64,000 nt of DNA from CBDCVO01 sp965223085 (lineage in GTDB: Bacteria; Pseudomonadota; Gammaproteobacteria; Ga0077536), in the NCBI GenBank assembly GCA_965223085.1, contig OZ244981.1, positions 2,170,001 to 2,234,000 of the forward strand, written 5' to 3'. Shown one piece after another: positions 44,107 to 52,924 of the stretch (positions are counted from its first letter, which is position 1; every line of letters starts with the position of its first letter). A program made the position numbers and the translations under genes. Below the pieces are notes generated by a model. That model made no database searches. It was given only the letters and a program-made list of their open reading frames with translations, and was not told where the DNA came from.

Positions 44107-45561
44107 TTAATGCCGCATTTTGCTGAGCCAATACTCCATTTGGCGCCCCGCCGCCTCGCGGCCTCCGAGGCCAAAGGACAAAGCCACCGCAATCGCTACC
44201 GCGCCCAAAGTCAATCCGAAAGCCATGTTGACAATCTCATTTGCCAAGCCCATGGCGCGCAAACCCATTGCCATCACCAGCGTTAGGATTGCAATGCGCG
44301 CGATCGCGGCGACGTTTTTGATCTCCGCTCCGCCCAGCCGCAAAATCGCGCGGTAGGCGATGTTAGCGATCCAGAATCCGATGGCGAGAATGATCGAACC
44401 TAACAATATTTGCCCACCAAAGCGGATGAACATGGTCACAACGTCACGTACTTGATAGAAGCCGAGTCGATTCGCGGCTTCTACCGCCGCAAATAACATG
44501 ATGAACAACATCATCACCCGACCGACGATGTTGGAGATCGATAAGCCTTGCGTGACTTCGTCGGACAGGCCGAGCTTTTTTGGTACGCCATCGAAACCCA
44601 GGCTCACGAGCAGCGAACTGGCCAGCTGCGAAGCGAAACGCCCAACGTAAAATGCGAGCCCGAGAATAACTAGTGCCGCGATAACGTTCGGAATGGCGTG
44701 CAGCATCATGTTAAGCATGTCTGCAGCGGGGCGCGAGACGCTCTCCATTTCTAGTGCATCCAGCGCAGCCACCAAGGCTGGTACAAACACAAAAATAAAT
44801 ACCAGCATCCCGAGGACTTTAGATATCTGGATCGGTTCGGGAATGCCACTGCTGGCTAGCAAGCGATCCGCACCGGTCGCGTAAGCTAAATTCGTCACCA
44901 AAGAGCGTAACGTCTTAGCGACAAACCAACCTGCAAACCCGATCAAACAGGCGACGAAAATCTTTGGTAACGCCGTTAAGATTTGATTGAGCAGCGCATT
45001 AACTGGTGCGAGCAAGCCTTCCAGCTGCAACGCTTCCAGGATGGTGGGTAGAAAAAACAGGATGATTAATCCGAACAAAACGTTACCAATGGATTGGCTC
45101 GTCGCCGGCATTCCAGCCTGTAGTGCAAGGGTTTCGTCCAGTGACGTCAACGACAGCGCCTTAACGCTTGCAGCCCGTGCAGCAGCGGCGAGCAACCAGG
45201 CCAGAAGGGCAAGCACGGCACCGCCAATAATCTGTGGCAAGTAGGCGAAAATGTTTCGCACCATGCCATCGATAGGACCGGAAATTCCTTGTAGATCTAG
45301 CGTTTGAAAAACACCGAGCAAGGTCACCAAGATGATCAACCAAAAGGCGAGTTTGCCGAGCACGTTCTCAATGCTCAAACCACCTAAAGAAGCCTTAGTA
45401 CGCTCCCCTATGCCGACGAATCGCAATCCTTTGATAATCGCGGCGCGAACGATCAAGGCAATTATCCAACCGGCGATCAGGATACCGATCGCGGTGGCGA
45501 GTTTTGGAACCGTAGTCGTTAAATTCGATTGGATCGATTCGATCAGTGCGCGGAAATCCAT
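44107..45561 (-). CDS. CmpX-like membrane protein with TM-helix repeats (mechanosensitive channel-related)
   Basis: A 484-residue integral membrane protein. A hydrophobic unit recurs four to five times, with related segments such as VLGKLAFWLIILVTLLGVF, VLFGLIILFFLPTILEALQ, VLGMLVFIFVFVPALVAAL and IVGRVMMLFIMLFAAVEAA. These are the TM-helix (PF05552) repeats of CmpX-type proteins. The protein ends right after the last repeat, before any MscS beta domain, so a channel function is uncertain; CmpX-type proteins are linked with membrane stress and cell-surface control. A good promoter lies 38 bp upstream. Confidence 0.85.
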   Translation of the reverse strand: MDFRALIESIQSNLTTTVPKLATAIGILIAGWIIALIVRAAIIKGLRFVGIGERTKASLGGLSIENVLGKLAFWLIILVTLLGVFQTLDLQGISGPIDGMVRNIFAYLPQIIGGAVLALLAWLLAAAARAASVKALSLTSLDETLALQAGMPATSQSIGNVLFGLIILFFLPTILEALQLEGLLAPVNALLNQILTALPKIFVACLIGFAGWFVAKTLRSLVTNLAYATGADRLLASSGIPEPIQISKVLGMLVFIFVFVPALVAALDALEMESVSRPAADMLNMMLHAIPNVIAALVILGLAFYVGRFASQLASSLLVSLGFDGVPKKLGLSDEVTQGLSISNIVGRVMMLFIMLFAAVEAANRLGFYQVRDVVTMFIRFGGQILLGSIILAIGFWIANIAYRAILRLGGAEIKNVAAIARIAILTLVMAMGLRAMGLANEIVNMAFGLTLGAVAIAVALSFGLGGREAAGRQMEYWLSKMRH

Positions 45562-45599
45562 GGTCTCCCCCCCATAGGTCTAATTATCGTGCGGGCAGT

Positions 45600-45627
45600 A
45601 GTATAGCAGCGCTACACGCTTGACAAT
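45600..45627 (-). promoter_or_regulatory. Sigma-70-type promoter for the CmpX-like gene
   Basis: On the minus strand ATTGTC is followed after 16 bp by TATACT, a close match to TATAAT. A start about 7 bp downstream would leave a 30-nt leader before the ATG at 45561. Prediction from sequence only. Confidence 0.45.
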
Positions 45628-45745
45628 CGTATTTGAGGAGGTTTACGCGTTGGCTTCGAGGACGCGTGCGCCTCGGTAGCTGCCGGTCGCCGTGGGCGGG
45701 CGGAATTCAGTTGACGTTCATATGTGGTGCGCTGGGAATGGTCGA

Positions 45746-46972
45746 TCAGTTGCTGCGCGCGCCCACTTCGATGGTGAGGGCGCCAGCCCGATAGCGCAAC
45801 TTCGCGCGCTGGCCCGGTGCTTCGCCGGCGCGCCCGTCGCTGAGCAACGGTCGGTAACGCCAGTTTGCTACGGTAGCGGCTAATTTGCTCGTAATCCCTG
45901 CCGGTAGGTCAGATTCTAGGGGCTTAACATTCTTGACTCTGCCGGCAGTCGTGACGTCGAATTCGAACAGGGCGTGGCCGTCTAAGCTGTTGGTTATGCG
46001 GCGATCTAGGCGCGGCTGCAAAATCAATATCGGGGCTGCCTGACCGTCCGTTTGCGTGACCGCGGCGAGCAAGGCATCGCTATGCTCGCGTAACTTTTTC
46101 TGATCCCCCACTTTGTCATAGGCTGCGGCGAGTGCGCCGTGGACGCGGTAGCTGAGTTCCTCGGATTGGGGTTGCGCCTCAGCTGCGATCGCGAGGGCGG
46201 TTCGCAAGCGTTGAATAGCAGGCTGGTATCGATCGTCTTGCAATAATACCAGCGCGATCTCATAGTCGAGCTCCGCGCTCGCGACGGAATCCGCGCCGGT
46301 GAGTCGCGTAGTTTCCTCCCTGCCGCGCGCTAAGATAGCCACCGCTTTTTCCCGCTCACCTAGTGCTGTTTCCAAGCGTGCTCGCTGCGCAACAGCGCGG
46401 GCGAGTGTGCTGTCGCGATCGCGTTCAGCCACTCGCGCTTGTTGAATTCGTTTGTCGAGATAACTTCTTGCTGAATCATATTGAGCGAGTTGAATATAGG
46501 CGGTTGCAAGGTCATCGAAGGCGACAATAAGAATAGCGTCTAAGGGTCGCTTTAGCGCGGTCATGATGTCCTCCGCGCGGCGCAACGGGGCGATCGCTTG
46601 CTCGAATTGCCGGTTTAACAGTAAGACATGACCCAGGTTAATTTCGACAACCGCGAGTTTATCGTGTTTTGGCCCGAGGGCTTTTGCGCCCAAATCACGT
46701 GTTTCACGCGCGAGTTCTATCGCCCGCGGGAGATCGCCCTCCGCGTAAGCTTGGTCGTATGCGCGGTAGCGCGCGAGAAATTCGTCGGCCAACTCGGTGG
46801 CATGAAGGGCGGTGCAAGGCACAACGGAATAGGTTGCAAGAACGAGGATCGCCAATGCCGTTCTGACGGCGTTGTTACCACCGCGTCGTCGCGGCGTGGT
46901 TGTGCTGCTCAGGAACTCGGCATACGCCGCGCGACTGAACTTCGCTGGCAACTGGGAAGAACTCGTGACCAT
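45746..46972 (-). CDS. Exported tetratricopeptide-repeat protein with a TonB-like C-terminal region
   Basis: The 408-residue protein has a signal-like helix (about 36-55, ALAILVLATYSVVPCTALHA), then about six TPR-like helix pairs (about 60-300: AYAEGDLPRAIELARETRD, VEINLGHVLLLNRQFEQAI, LETALGEREKAVAIL). Residues 320-405 resemble the TonB C-terminal fold, with ALFEFDVTTAGRVKNV and TVANWRYRPLL. Such proteins are probably periplasmic scaffolds. The neighbour at 46988 on the same strand ends 16 bp upstream, so the two may be cotranscribed. Function is unknown. Confidence 0.78.
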   Translation of the reverse strand: MVTSSSQLPAKFSRAAYAEFLSSTTTPRRRGGNNAVRTALAILVLATYSVVPCTALHATELADEFLARYRAYDQAYAEGDLPRAIELARETRDLGAKALGPKHDKLAVVEINLGHVLLLNRQFEQAIAPLRRAEDIMTALKRPLDAILIVAFDDLATAYIQLAQYDSARSYLDKRIQQARVAERDRDSTLARAVAQRARLETALGEREKAVAILARGREETTRLTGADSVASAELDYEIALVLLQDDRYQPAIQRLRTALAIAAEAQPQSEELSYRVHGALAAAYDKVGDQKKLREHSDALLAAVTQTDGQAAPILILQPRLDRRITNSLDGHALFEFDVTTAGRVKNVKPLESDLPAGITSKLAATVANWRYRPLLSDGRAGEAPGQRAKLRYRAGALTIEVGARSN

Positions 46973-46987
46973 GTGATCCTGGACTAT

Positions 46988-47728
46988 CTATCCGGTCGAG
47001 CTCTTCAGGAGAGTATCGATAAAGGCATTGGCCTCAGCAATAGAAGACTCCATTTCTCGTACTAGCTTATCGACGTCGCTCGCGATAGAAGCGGCCTCCT
47101 TATCCAAAGAGGTGATCGCCTGCATGTTTAAATTATGCTTAATGTAGAGCACCTGGTCGCGAAACGCGTCGAGAACCGGCTTGGTACGTGCTTTCGCGCG
47201 CCGCATGGCGTCGATCATTTCATCTGCGCGGCGACGAGTATCGTCAAATTGGTTTTGTGCGCGGGCACGTAAGCCTGGGTCGTGATATTGCGCTAGTTCT
47301 GATTTCCATTCCGACAGTAATGCGTTCGAGGCATCGGTAACCTTGTCGATGCGGCTACCGATATTTTCGGCGGCGGCCTCACAACGTTCGAACGAACGGT
47401 TCAACGTGGTATATTTTTCCTCGAGGTCTCCACCTTGAAAATTTGTAATCTCTTTAAATTTCTCCAGCGCGGTTTTGAATTCTTCAACGGTGTCAGATTG
47501 CGCATCGCGGGCGTCTTCGACGCGGTCGACCAAGATGTCGCGCGGTTCTTTCCACAACTGCGAAATGCTCAAATCTGGCATGCGAAAACCGTCGTTGACG
47601 CCGGGAGCCACCGTATCGGTGCCGCGGTTTGCCCAGAAGTAAGCGCCGACAGCGAGTAAAATCAACAGCCACGAGCGTTTTTTGCGTAATAATAGTGGCG
47701 CGAGTGCCATGAGTAATTTTGGATTCAT
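46988..47728 (-). CDS. DUF2959 protein, membrane-anchored paralogue
   Basis: The 246-residue protein has an N-terminal membrane helix (about 18-33, RSWLLILLAVGAYFWAN) and a helical DUF2959 region (about 55-245). The family start EPRDILVDRVEDARDAQSD is shared with the divergent gene at 47826 (KRDILVDRVEKARDVQD), as are AEWRSEL/SEWKSELAQY and LYIKHNLN. Two paralogues of one family are thus encoded head to head 97 bp apart. The family has no known function, but coiled-coil, envelope-facing helices are expected. Confidence 0.87.
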   Translation of the reverse strand: MNPKLLMALAPLLLRKKRSWLLILLAVGAYFWANRGTDTVAPGVNDGFRMPDLSISQLWKEPRDILVDRVEDARDAQSDTVEEFKTALEKFKEITNFQGGDLEEKYTTLNRSFERCEAAAENIGSRIDKVTDASNALLSEWKSELAQYHDPGLRARAQNQFDDTRRRADEMIDAMRRAKARTKPVLDAFRDQVLYIKHNLNMQAITSLDKEAASIASDVDKLVREMESSIAEANAFIDTLLKSSTG

Positions 47729-47825
47729 GCCGTCCTCACATTAAGATGGTGGCGCATGGGAGCGTTTGCCACGCGCTTCACTACAAGTTGGCACCCTATT
47801 GACGTGATGCGGGGATTGTCAAGCA

Positions 47826-48524
47826 ATGATATTTGGATCGTATGAGTTAAAACAACGTCTCGAGGTGGGCACCACGATCGCGCGGCTGGGTGCGGTGCTG
47901 CTGGCGTTATTGCTGCTCGGGGGTTGTGCCTCGGTGCAATACGCCGCGTACGAAAAAGTCGGCGTGCACAAGCGCGATATTCTCGTCGACCGTGTGGAGA
48001 AAGCGCGCGATGTGCAGGACCAAGCAAAGGAGCAGTTTGTCAGCACCTATGAGCGGTTTAAAAATTTAGTCGGTGCACCAGATAGCGAGCTGGAAACATC
48101 CTACAAGAAACTAAAATCAGATCTCGAACGTGCAGAAGCGACAGCCGGTGAGATCGATGATCATCTCCGCGCGGTCAACAACGTCGCTAACGATTTGTTT
48201 GCGGAATGGCGTTCCGAGCTCGGCCAATACTCAAACCCGGAGCTAAGGGCGTCGAGCGAACGCAAGCTTGAGTTTACGCAACAACGTTACGCCAAACTTA
48301 AGAACAGCATGGATACGGCACGTGCAAGGATCGACCCCGTGTTGCATGTTTTGCAAGACCATACTTTGTTTCTGAAGCATAATCTAAACGCTAAAGCACT
48401 TAGCGCTTTGCGCGGCGAAGTTGTCTCGATCGAGGGTCGAGTTGACGATCTCGTGCGGCAAATGGAAACGGCGATTCGGAATGCGGATAGCTTTATCAGA
48501 GAAATGGGTGGCGCAACTGGATGA
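47826..48524 (+). CDS. DUF2959 lipoprotein paralogue
   Basis: The 232-residue protein has a lipoprotein signal, VLLALLLLGGCAS, with the acceptor Cys34, followed by the DUF2959 helical region. Blocks identical in plan to the neighbour at 46988 include RDILVDRVEKARDVQD, DLFAEWRSELGQYSNPELRA and LFLKHNLNAKALSALRGEVV. One form is a lipoprotein and the other is anchored by a helix. The two promoters share the 97-bp divergent gap. Function unknown. Confidence 0.88.
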   Translation: MIFGSYELKQRLEVGTTIARLGAVLLALLLLGGCASVQYAAYEKVGVHKRDILVDRVEKARDVQDQAKEQFVSTYERFKNLVGAPDSELETSYKKLKSDLERAEATAGEIDDHLRAVNNVANDLFAEWRSELGQYSNPELRASSERKLEFTQQRYAKLKNSMDTARARIDPVLHVLQDHTLFLKHNLNAKALSALRGEVVSIEGRVDDLVRQMETAIRNADSFIREMGGATG

Positions 48525-48606
48525 GTGCGGGTTTGTCGCTCGGCCTCCCGATTTTCGCTAGTATCGCGGATTACATGCTCGATGATCGTCAAAATCACAC
48601 TAGACT

Positions 48607-49413
48607 ATGAGTACTCACAAGCACCCTAGCGATAGCGACACCGCACGGACGCACACCGCGACGCCAACCACCGGTGATCGATCGCCCTCCAATTTGTCGA
48701 GCACGCTTGATTCTTATCGCTTGATGTTCAAGCGCGCGGGGCCGATCACCCTTATTATTGCCAATCTAATTCCACTTGCCGGGGTGTTGTTTTGGGATTG
48801 GAACGTTGGTGCAGTCGTGACCCTGTACTGGAGCGAAAATTTGATCATCGGTGCAATCACCCTGCTCAAAATGTTTCACAAAGACGGTCCGCGGGCACTC
48901 GGTAAAATGGCGTTTTTTCTCGTCCACTACGGTATTTTTTGCATTGCCCATGGTGCGATCTTAGCTGAGGTGATTGATAGTCATCCGATGAAAACCGGCG
49001 GTGGCTTCGGTGCCGAAGCCGCGCTAGGCGCGTCTCAGTATGAGGGAACGTTGTTGGAACCGGTCGTAACTATTTTCTCGAACGCTTCGAGCATGTGGAT
49101 GTGGGCGTTTACAGCGCTATTGGTAAGTCACGTCGTATCCTTATTTGTAAATTATTTTCGGCGTGAGGAATATAACGCCGAGACGTCAAATTCGCTTATG
49201 ACTGCGCCCTACAAACGCATCATGATTTTGCACGTGACGGTTTTGTTCGGCAGCATGCTGGTGGAAAAGCTTGGTTCGCAAGTTTATTTATTGGTCGCGC
49301 TGGTGTTGTTTAAAACGATCGTCGATATCTATTTCCACAATCGTGAACATCGCCGAGAAGGTCACGCGTATGCTGCGGACGATCTGCTCGATGATCTGAA
49401 CACGTCTCCTTAG
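48607..49413 (+). CDS. DUF6498-type integral membrane protein
   Basis: A 268-residue protein with about six hydrophobic helices after a 40-residue Thr/Ser-rich soluble head. The conserved block FWDWNVGAVVTLYWSENLIIG is typical of DUF6498, along with FFLVHYGIFCIAHGAI and KTIVDIYFHNREHRREGH near the C-terminus, where clustered His and Asp residues could bind a metal. The function is unknown. It is 82 bp downstream of the DUF2959 lipoprotein gene, on the same strand, and 24 bp upstream of the MetE-like gene. Confidence 0.83.
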   Translation: MSTHKHPSDSDTARTHTATPTTGDRSPSNLSSTLDSYRLMFKRAGPITLIIANLIPLAGVLFWDWNVGAVVTLYWSENLIIGAITLLKMFHKDGPRALGKMAFFLVHYGIFCIAHGAILAEVIDSHPMKTGGGFGAEAALGASQYEGTLLEPVVTIFSNASSMWMWAFTALLVSHVVSLFVNYFRREEYNAETSNSLMTAPYKRIMILHVTVLFGSMLVEKLGSQVYLLVALVLFKTIVDIYFHNREHRREGHAYAADDLLDDLNTSP

Positions 49414-49437
49414 CACATCGATTAACGGCGCACTACG

Positions 49438-50583
49438 ATGCGGCAAAGCGACGATCGGATCCTAACGACGCATGTCGGCAGTTTGCCGCGTCCCGCTAAG
49501 CTTGCTGACATGCTCGAACAGCGTGAAACGGGCAATATTGTCGATGAAGCGGTTTTCGCTACAGAGGTTCGTCGTGCGGTAGCGGACGTGGTGCGGCGTC
49601 AGGTGGACCTTGGGATCGATATCGTCAGCGACGGGGAAATGGCCAAAATCGGCTATTCCACGTACATCAAAGACCGCTGCACAGGTTTTTCTGGAAATAG
49701 CCCGCGGCGCCCGCCGGCGGACCTCGCACGATTCCCCGCGTATATGGAGCGCCAAGCAAAAACAAATGAAGCACCAACGATCACGCGTCCAGTGTGCAGC
49801 GGTGAGATTACAATCAAAAGTCGCGCACCTCTGGAGATTGACATCGAGAATTTTCACGCCGCGCTCGCTGGTGTTAACGTGGCAGACGCGTTTTTAAATG
49901 CTTCCTCACCAGGCGTCGTTTCGACATTTCTACCCAACGAATATTACCGAACGGAAGACGCATATTTAGAAGCCCTGAGTGTCGTAATGCGGGAAGAATA
50001 CGAGTCGATCATCGCAGCGGATCTTGTGCTACAGATCGATTGCCCGGACTTCGCGATGGCGCGCCACACCCAATACAAAGATCTTAGTGATGACGAATTT
50101 GTTCGCCATACTGAGCGGCTCGTCGAGGTCTTAAACGCCGCGCTGCGTGATGTTCCGCGAGACGCTACCCGAATGCACGTTTGTTGGGGAAACTATGAGG
50201 GTCCGCACGACTTTGATATTCCGTTGCATAAAATTGTGAAGACCATATGTCGAGCGAAACCACAAGCGATATCATTCGAAGCCTCGAATCCAAGGCATGC
50301 TCACGAGTGGCCAGTATGGCGTGAAATCGACGTGCCCGAAGATACGATCTTGATCCCCGGTGTGATCGATACTTGTACTAACTACATCGAGCACCCAGAC
50401 CTCATTGCCGAACGAATTTGTCGCTTTGCCGATATCGTCGGTCGGGAGCGCGTGATCGCGGGCACCGATTGTGGCTTATCAACCTTTAACCGCTATGGCC
50501 ATGTGGCGCCGGAGATCGGTTACGAGAAATTAAAGGCGCTCGTGGCCGGTGCGGAAATCGCTACGCAAAACCTTTGGCCCTAA
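49438..50583 (+). CDS. MetE/UROD-superfamily zinc methyltransferase-like protein
   Basis: The 381-residue protein begins with the cobalamin-independent methionine synthase C-domain pattern ILTTHVGSLPRPAKLADML and IDIVSDGEMAKIGYS. Zn ligand candidates occur in order: His and Cys in MHVCWGNYEGPH, Glu in SFEASNPRH, Cys in GTDCGLSTF. It is half the length of MetE and lacks the N-terminal domain, as in the stand-alone methylcobalamin-free and epoxyalkane:CoM-like transferases. The acceptor thiol is unknown. It ends before a strong hairpin. Confidence 0.85.
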   Translation: MRQSDDRILTTHVGSLPRPAKLADMLEQRETGNIVDEAVFATEVRRAVADVVRRQVDLGIDIVSDGEMAKIGYSTYIKDRCTGFSGNSPRRPPADLARFPAYMERQAKTNEAPTITRPVCSGEITIKSRAPLEIDIENFHAALAGVNVADAFLNASSPGVVSTFLPNEYYRTEDAYLEALSVVMREEYESIIAADLVLQIDCPDFAMARHTQYKDLSDDEFVRHTERLVEVLNAALRDVPRDATRMHVCWGNYEGPHDFDIPLHKIVKTICRAKPQAISFEASNPRHAHEWPVWREIDVPEDTILIPGVIDTCTNYIEHPDLIAERICRFADIVGRERVIAGTDCGLSTFNRYGHVAPEIGYEKLKALVAGAEIATQNLWP

Positions 50584-50604
50584 AGGGATTGCGCTTTGAT
50601 CGGC

Positions 50605-50640
50605 ACGCGCGAGTACCACGACGTTGTGGCACTCGCGCGT
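50605..50640. terminator. Strong 15-bp stem-loop after the MetE-like gene
   Basis: ACGCGCGAGTACCAC pairs with GTGGCACTCGCGCGT with one mismatch and a six-base loop (GACGTT), 22 bp past the stop. There is no T-tract, so it might be an RNA-stabilising hairpin or a Rho-independent terminator of weak type. It could serve both the + gene and the convergent gene at 50726. Confidence 0.5.
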
Positions 50641-50725
50641 ACAAGTAACTTAGCGTTTGGGAAACCCGAGTGGACTTAGCGTTTCTGCTAAATGGGGACT
50701 GCGGGTTGTCCTTCGATAATTAGGG

Positions 50726-51028
50726 TTATGGTAATTCTTTCCAAATTTGATCTTGTACTGATCCTTCGACGATCAAAGACTCAGCTTGCTTGGCGATCGC
50801 TGACCACCCGTTGTCGTTGGCGAGTGCTTGTTCGATGTCGCCGACTTCAGCGAGCGAAGCATAGCTTCCGTGCAGGCCAATCGTGGTGGGATCGCCACCA
50901 ATTTTTGTATACGCAACGCACTTCACGTTATGCGTTTTTTCGAGGTGTTTGATGGCCTCACTGGTTAGGCTTAGAAGCTCGTCGAGTTTGCCGATTTTGG
51001 CAGAATATTGTCGTACCCAATGATACAT
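50726..51028 (-). CDS. Small uncharacterised protein, possible dimeric alpha-beta barrel
   Basis: A 100-residue protein with an excellent ribosome site (AGGAGGACG) 6 bp before the ATG. The order beta-alpha-beta-alpha (MYHWVRQYSAKIGKLDELL, KCVAYTKIGGDPTTIGLHG, SYASLAEVGDIEQALAND) resembles the ABM/EthD-like dimeric barrels that bind small hydrophobic ligands or hemes, but no metal His is obvious. I do not recognise the family. Its orientation is convergent with the MetE-like gene. Confidence 0.7.
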   Translation of the reverse strand: MYHWVRQYSAKIGKLDELLSLTSEAIKHLEKTHNVKCVAYTKIGGDPTTIGLHGSYASLAEVGDIEQALANDNGWSAIAKQAESLIVEGSVQDQIWKELP

Positions 51029-51476
51029 AGTGACGTCCTCCTTATAGGATGATGATCCCTGTAGGCACTACGAGCGCTAAGGCTTTGGCCTACGGGAGAT
51101 TACGATGCCAATGAATTTCCAGCGCCGCCTTGAGTTGGATCAATTGTCAAGTACACTTCGGCACAGCGCTAATCTCGGTGATGGGCTAAGCGGACGTAAT
51201 GCCGCAGCGCGGTCGCGGGCGCATGAATGCGGCACTCCTGTGCCGCGAGAATCTGGGGAATTACCAGCGTTTTCGTGGGCCTAACCACGGTTGTTAACAT
51301 CCCTATCACGTTTTTGATCCGCCTCGCACCAGGCGATAACGCCCGCATGGAGAATTCGCCTGCTCGCTATACGTTCATTCGATTTTCGTTCTATCTCACG
51401 ACCGTTGTGACTCGTGAGAAAGTTATCAATCCGATAGACTGTTACAGCTACGCAATGGTGCTCGAGAGGGGTGAAT
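51029..51476. other. 448-bp intergenic region
   Basis: No credible gene. It must hold the promoter of the small protein at 50726 (minus strand, left end) and that of the intact amidase at 51477 (plus strand). An 85-codon reading at 51227-51484 has no ribosome site, crosses the amidase start and has no family resemblance. I see no repeat-family copy or strong hairpin here. Confidence 0.5.
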
Positions 51477-52865
51477 ATGGCTGATGAACTGTGGCGCAAG
51501 TCTGCAAGCAAACTCGCACAAATGATCCGCGAGCGGGATGTTTCAAGTCGTGAAGTCGTACAGGCACATCTCGAGCGCATCGAAGCGGTGAATGCAAAAA
51601 TCAACGCCGTGACAATCGCGCTGGCGGATACGGCGCTCACGGCCGCCGATCATGCTGACGCGAACGCCCCTAGCGGTCCGCTGCACGGTGTGCCGTTTAG
51701 CGTCAAAGAAAATATCGATTGCTTGGGTTCGGCAACGACTCACGGCCTCGCGCAGTTCACCGCGGCCATGCCTACCGCTGACTCACCGGTAGTTGCCCGC
51801 ATGAAACGCGCTGGCGCCATTCCATTGGCACGAACTAACTTACCGGAGCTGGGGTTACGAATTGCCACCGACAACCCTTTTCGCGGCCGCACGAATAATC
51901 CGTGGGCTGCGGATCGCACGGCGGGTGGTTCGAGCGGCGGTGAAGCGGCAGCCTTGGCGACCGGGATGACGCCACTGGGGTTTGGCAATGATCTCGGTGG
52001 ATCTTTGCGCAACCCGGCTTATTGTTGCGGTATTACGTCCCTCAAGCCGACCACCGGTCGGATCCCGTGGGCTTTGTCTTTGCCGCCGAATGACCAACCG
52101 ATTTCTTATCGTTTGATGGTGGCCGAAGGACCCATGGCGCGTAGCGTAGCGGATCTGAAACTCGTGCTGCCGCTATTGGCAGGCCGCGAACCGCGCGATC
52201 CGATGTCGGTTACAGTGCCCTTAGAAGGCCCAGCGCCAGCTGCCAAGAACATTGCCTTGGTGACTGAAATCCCGGGCGTTTCTTTGCCTACCGCGACTGT
52301 CGCGGCAGTCCGCCGTGCGGGGGACATTCTCACCGCCAGTGGTTGGTCGAGCGTCGAGACACAAGCGCCGGAACTTGAACTAGTGCATGAACTTTGGGGG
52401 CACTTATTGGCGCGTGACATCGAGCAGATGATCCCGCGGCTTGCGCCTTTGATGAGTGCCGCGCCCGGCCGCCTTCTGCACGGTATTGTGGAACGTTTTC
52501 CGGCCACGGCGATGTCTCATGTTGAGCTCCACACCGAGCGCGATCGCATGTGCAAAGCGTGGTCGGCATTTTTTGAACAACATCCGCTCGTTATCGGACC
52601 TATTTGGACTGACCTGCCGTTTGTGCACGATGCTGATCTGGACCTTGACCATGGCGCGGAGACGACGCTCGATCGCCTCCGCTTTATTACGCCCGGCAAC
52701 TTATTGGGGATCCCCGCTATCCCGGTGCCGATGGGAGAGAGTGATGGCTTGCCCACTGGGGTGCAGATCTACGCCGACAGATGGCGCGAAGATTTATGTT
52801 TGCAAGCCGCCGCTGAATTGGAAGCTGCCGTCGCTCCGGTGTGCCCGATCGATCCGCGCTGGTAA
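51477..52865 (+). CDS. Amidase-signature-family hydrolase
   Basis: The 462-residue protein has the complete Ser-cisSer-Lys triad: Lys77 in GVPFSVKENID, Ser152 in AGGSSGGEAAAL and Ser176 in NDLGGSLRNPA, with the usual 24-residue spacing between the two Ser. It hydrolyses an amide (substrate unknown). The start ATG 51477 has GAGAGGGG 6 bp upstream and is preferred over GTG 51471. It is intact, unlike the decayed amidase at 23652, to which it is only superfamily-related. The PhoX-like gene follows 59 bp downstream. Confidence 0.92.
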   Translation: MADELWRKSASKLAQMIRERDVSSREVVQAHLERIEAVNAKINAVTIALADTALTAADHADANAPSGPLHGVPFSVKENIDCLGSATTHGLAQFTAAMPTADSPVVARMKRAGAIPLARTNLPELGLRIATDNPFRGRTNNPWAADRTAGGSSGGEAAALATGMTPLGFGNDLGGSLRNPAYCCGITSLKPTTGRIPWALSLPPNDQPISYRLMVAEGPMARSVADLKLVLPLLAGREPRDPMSVTVPLEGPAPAAKNIALVTEIPGVSLPTATVAAVRRAGDILTASGWSSVETQAPELELVHELWGHLLARDIEQMIPRLAPLMSAAPGRLLHGIVERFPATAMSHVELHTERDRMCKAWSAFFEQHPLVIGPIWTDLPFVHDADLDLDHGAETTLDRLRFITPGNLLGIPAIPVPMGESDGLPTGVQIYADRWREDLCLQAAAELEAAVAPVCPIDPRW

Positions 52866-52924
52866 TGCTCGAAACGCAAATTGAATTTGGGGCAAGTTTA
52901 AACTAGAGCCCGCTAGCACCGCAT

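Noticed and set aside
51227..51484. 85-codon frame upstream of the intact amidase
   Set aside because: It overlaps the amidase start in another frame and lacks a ribosome site or any recognisable pattern.
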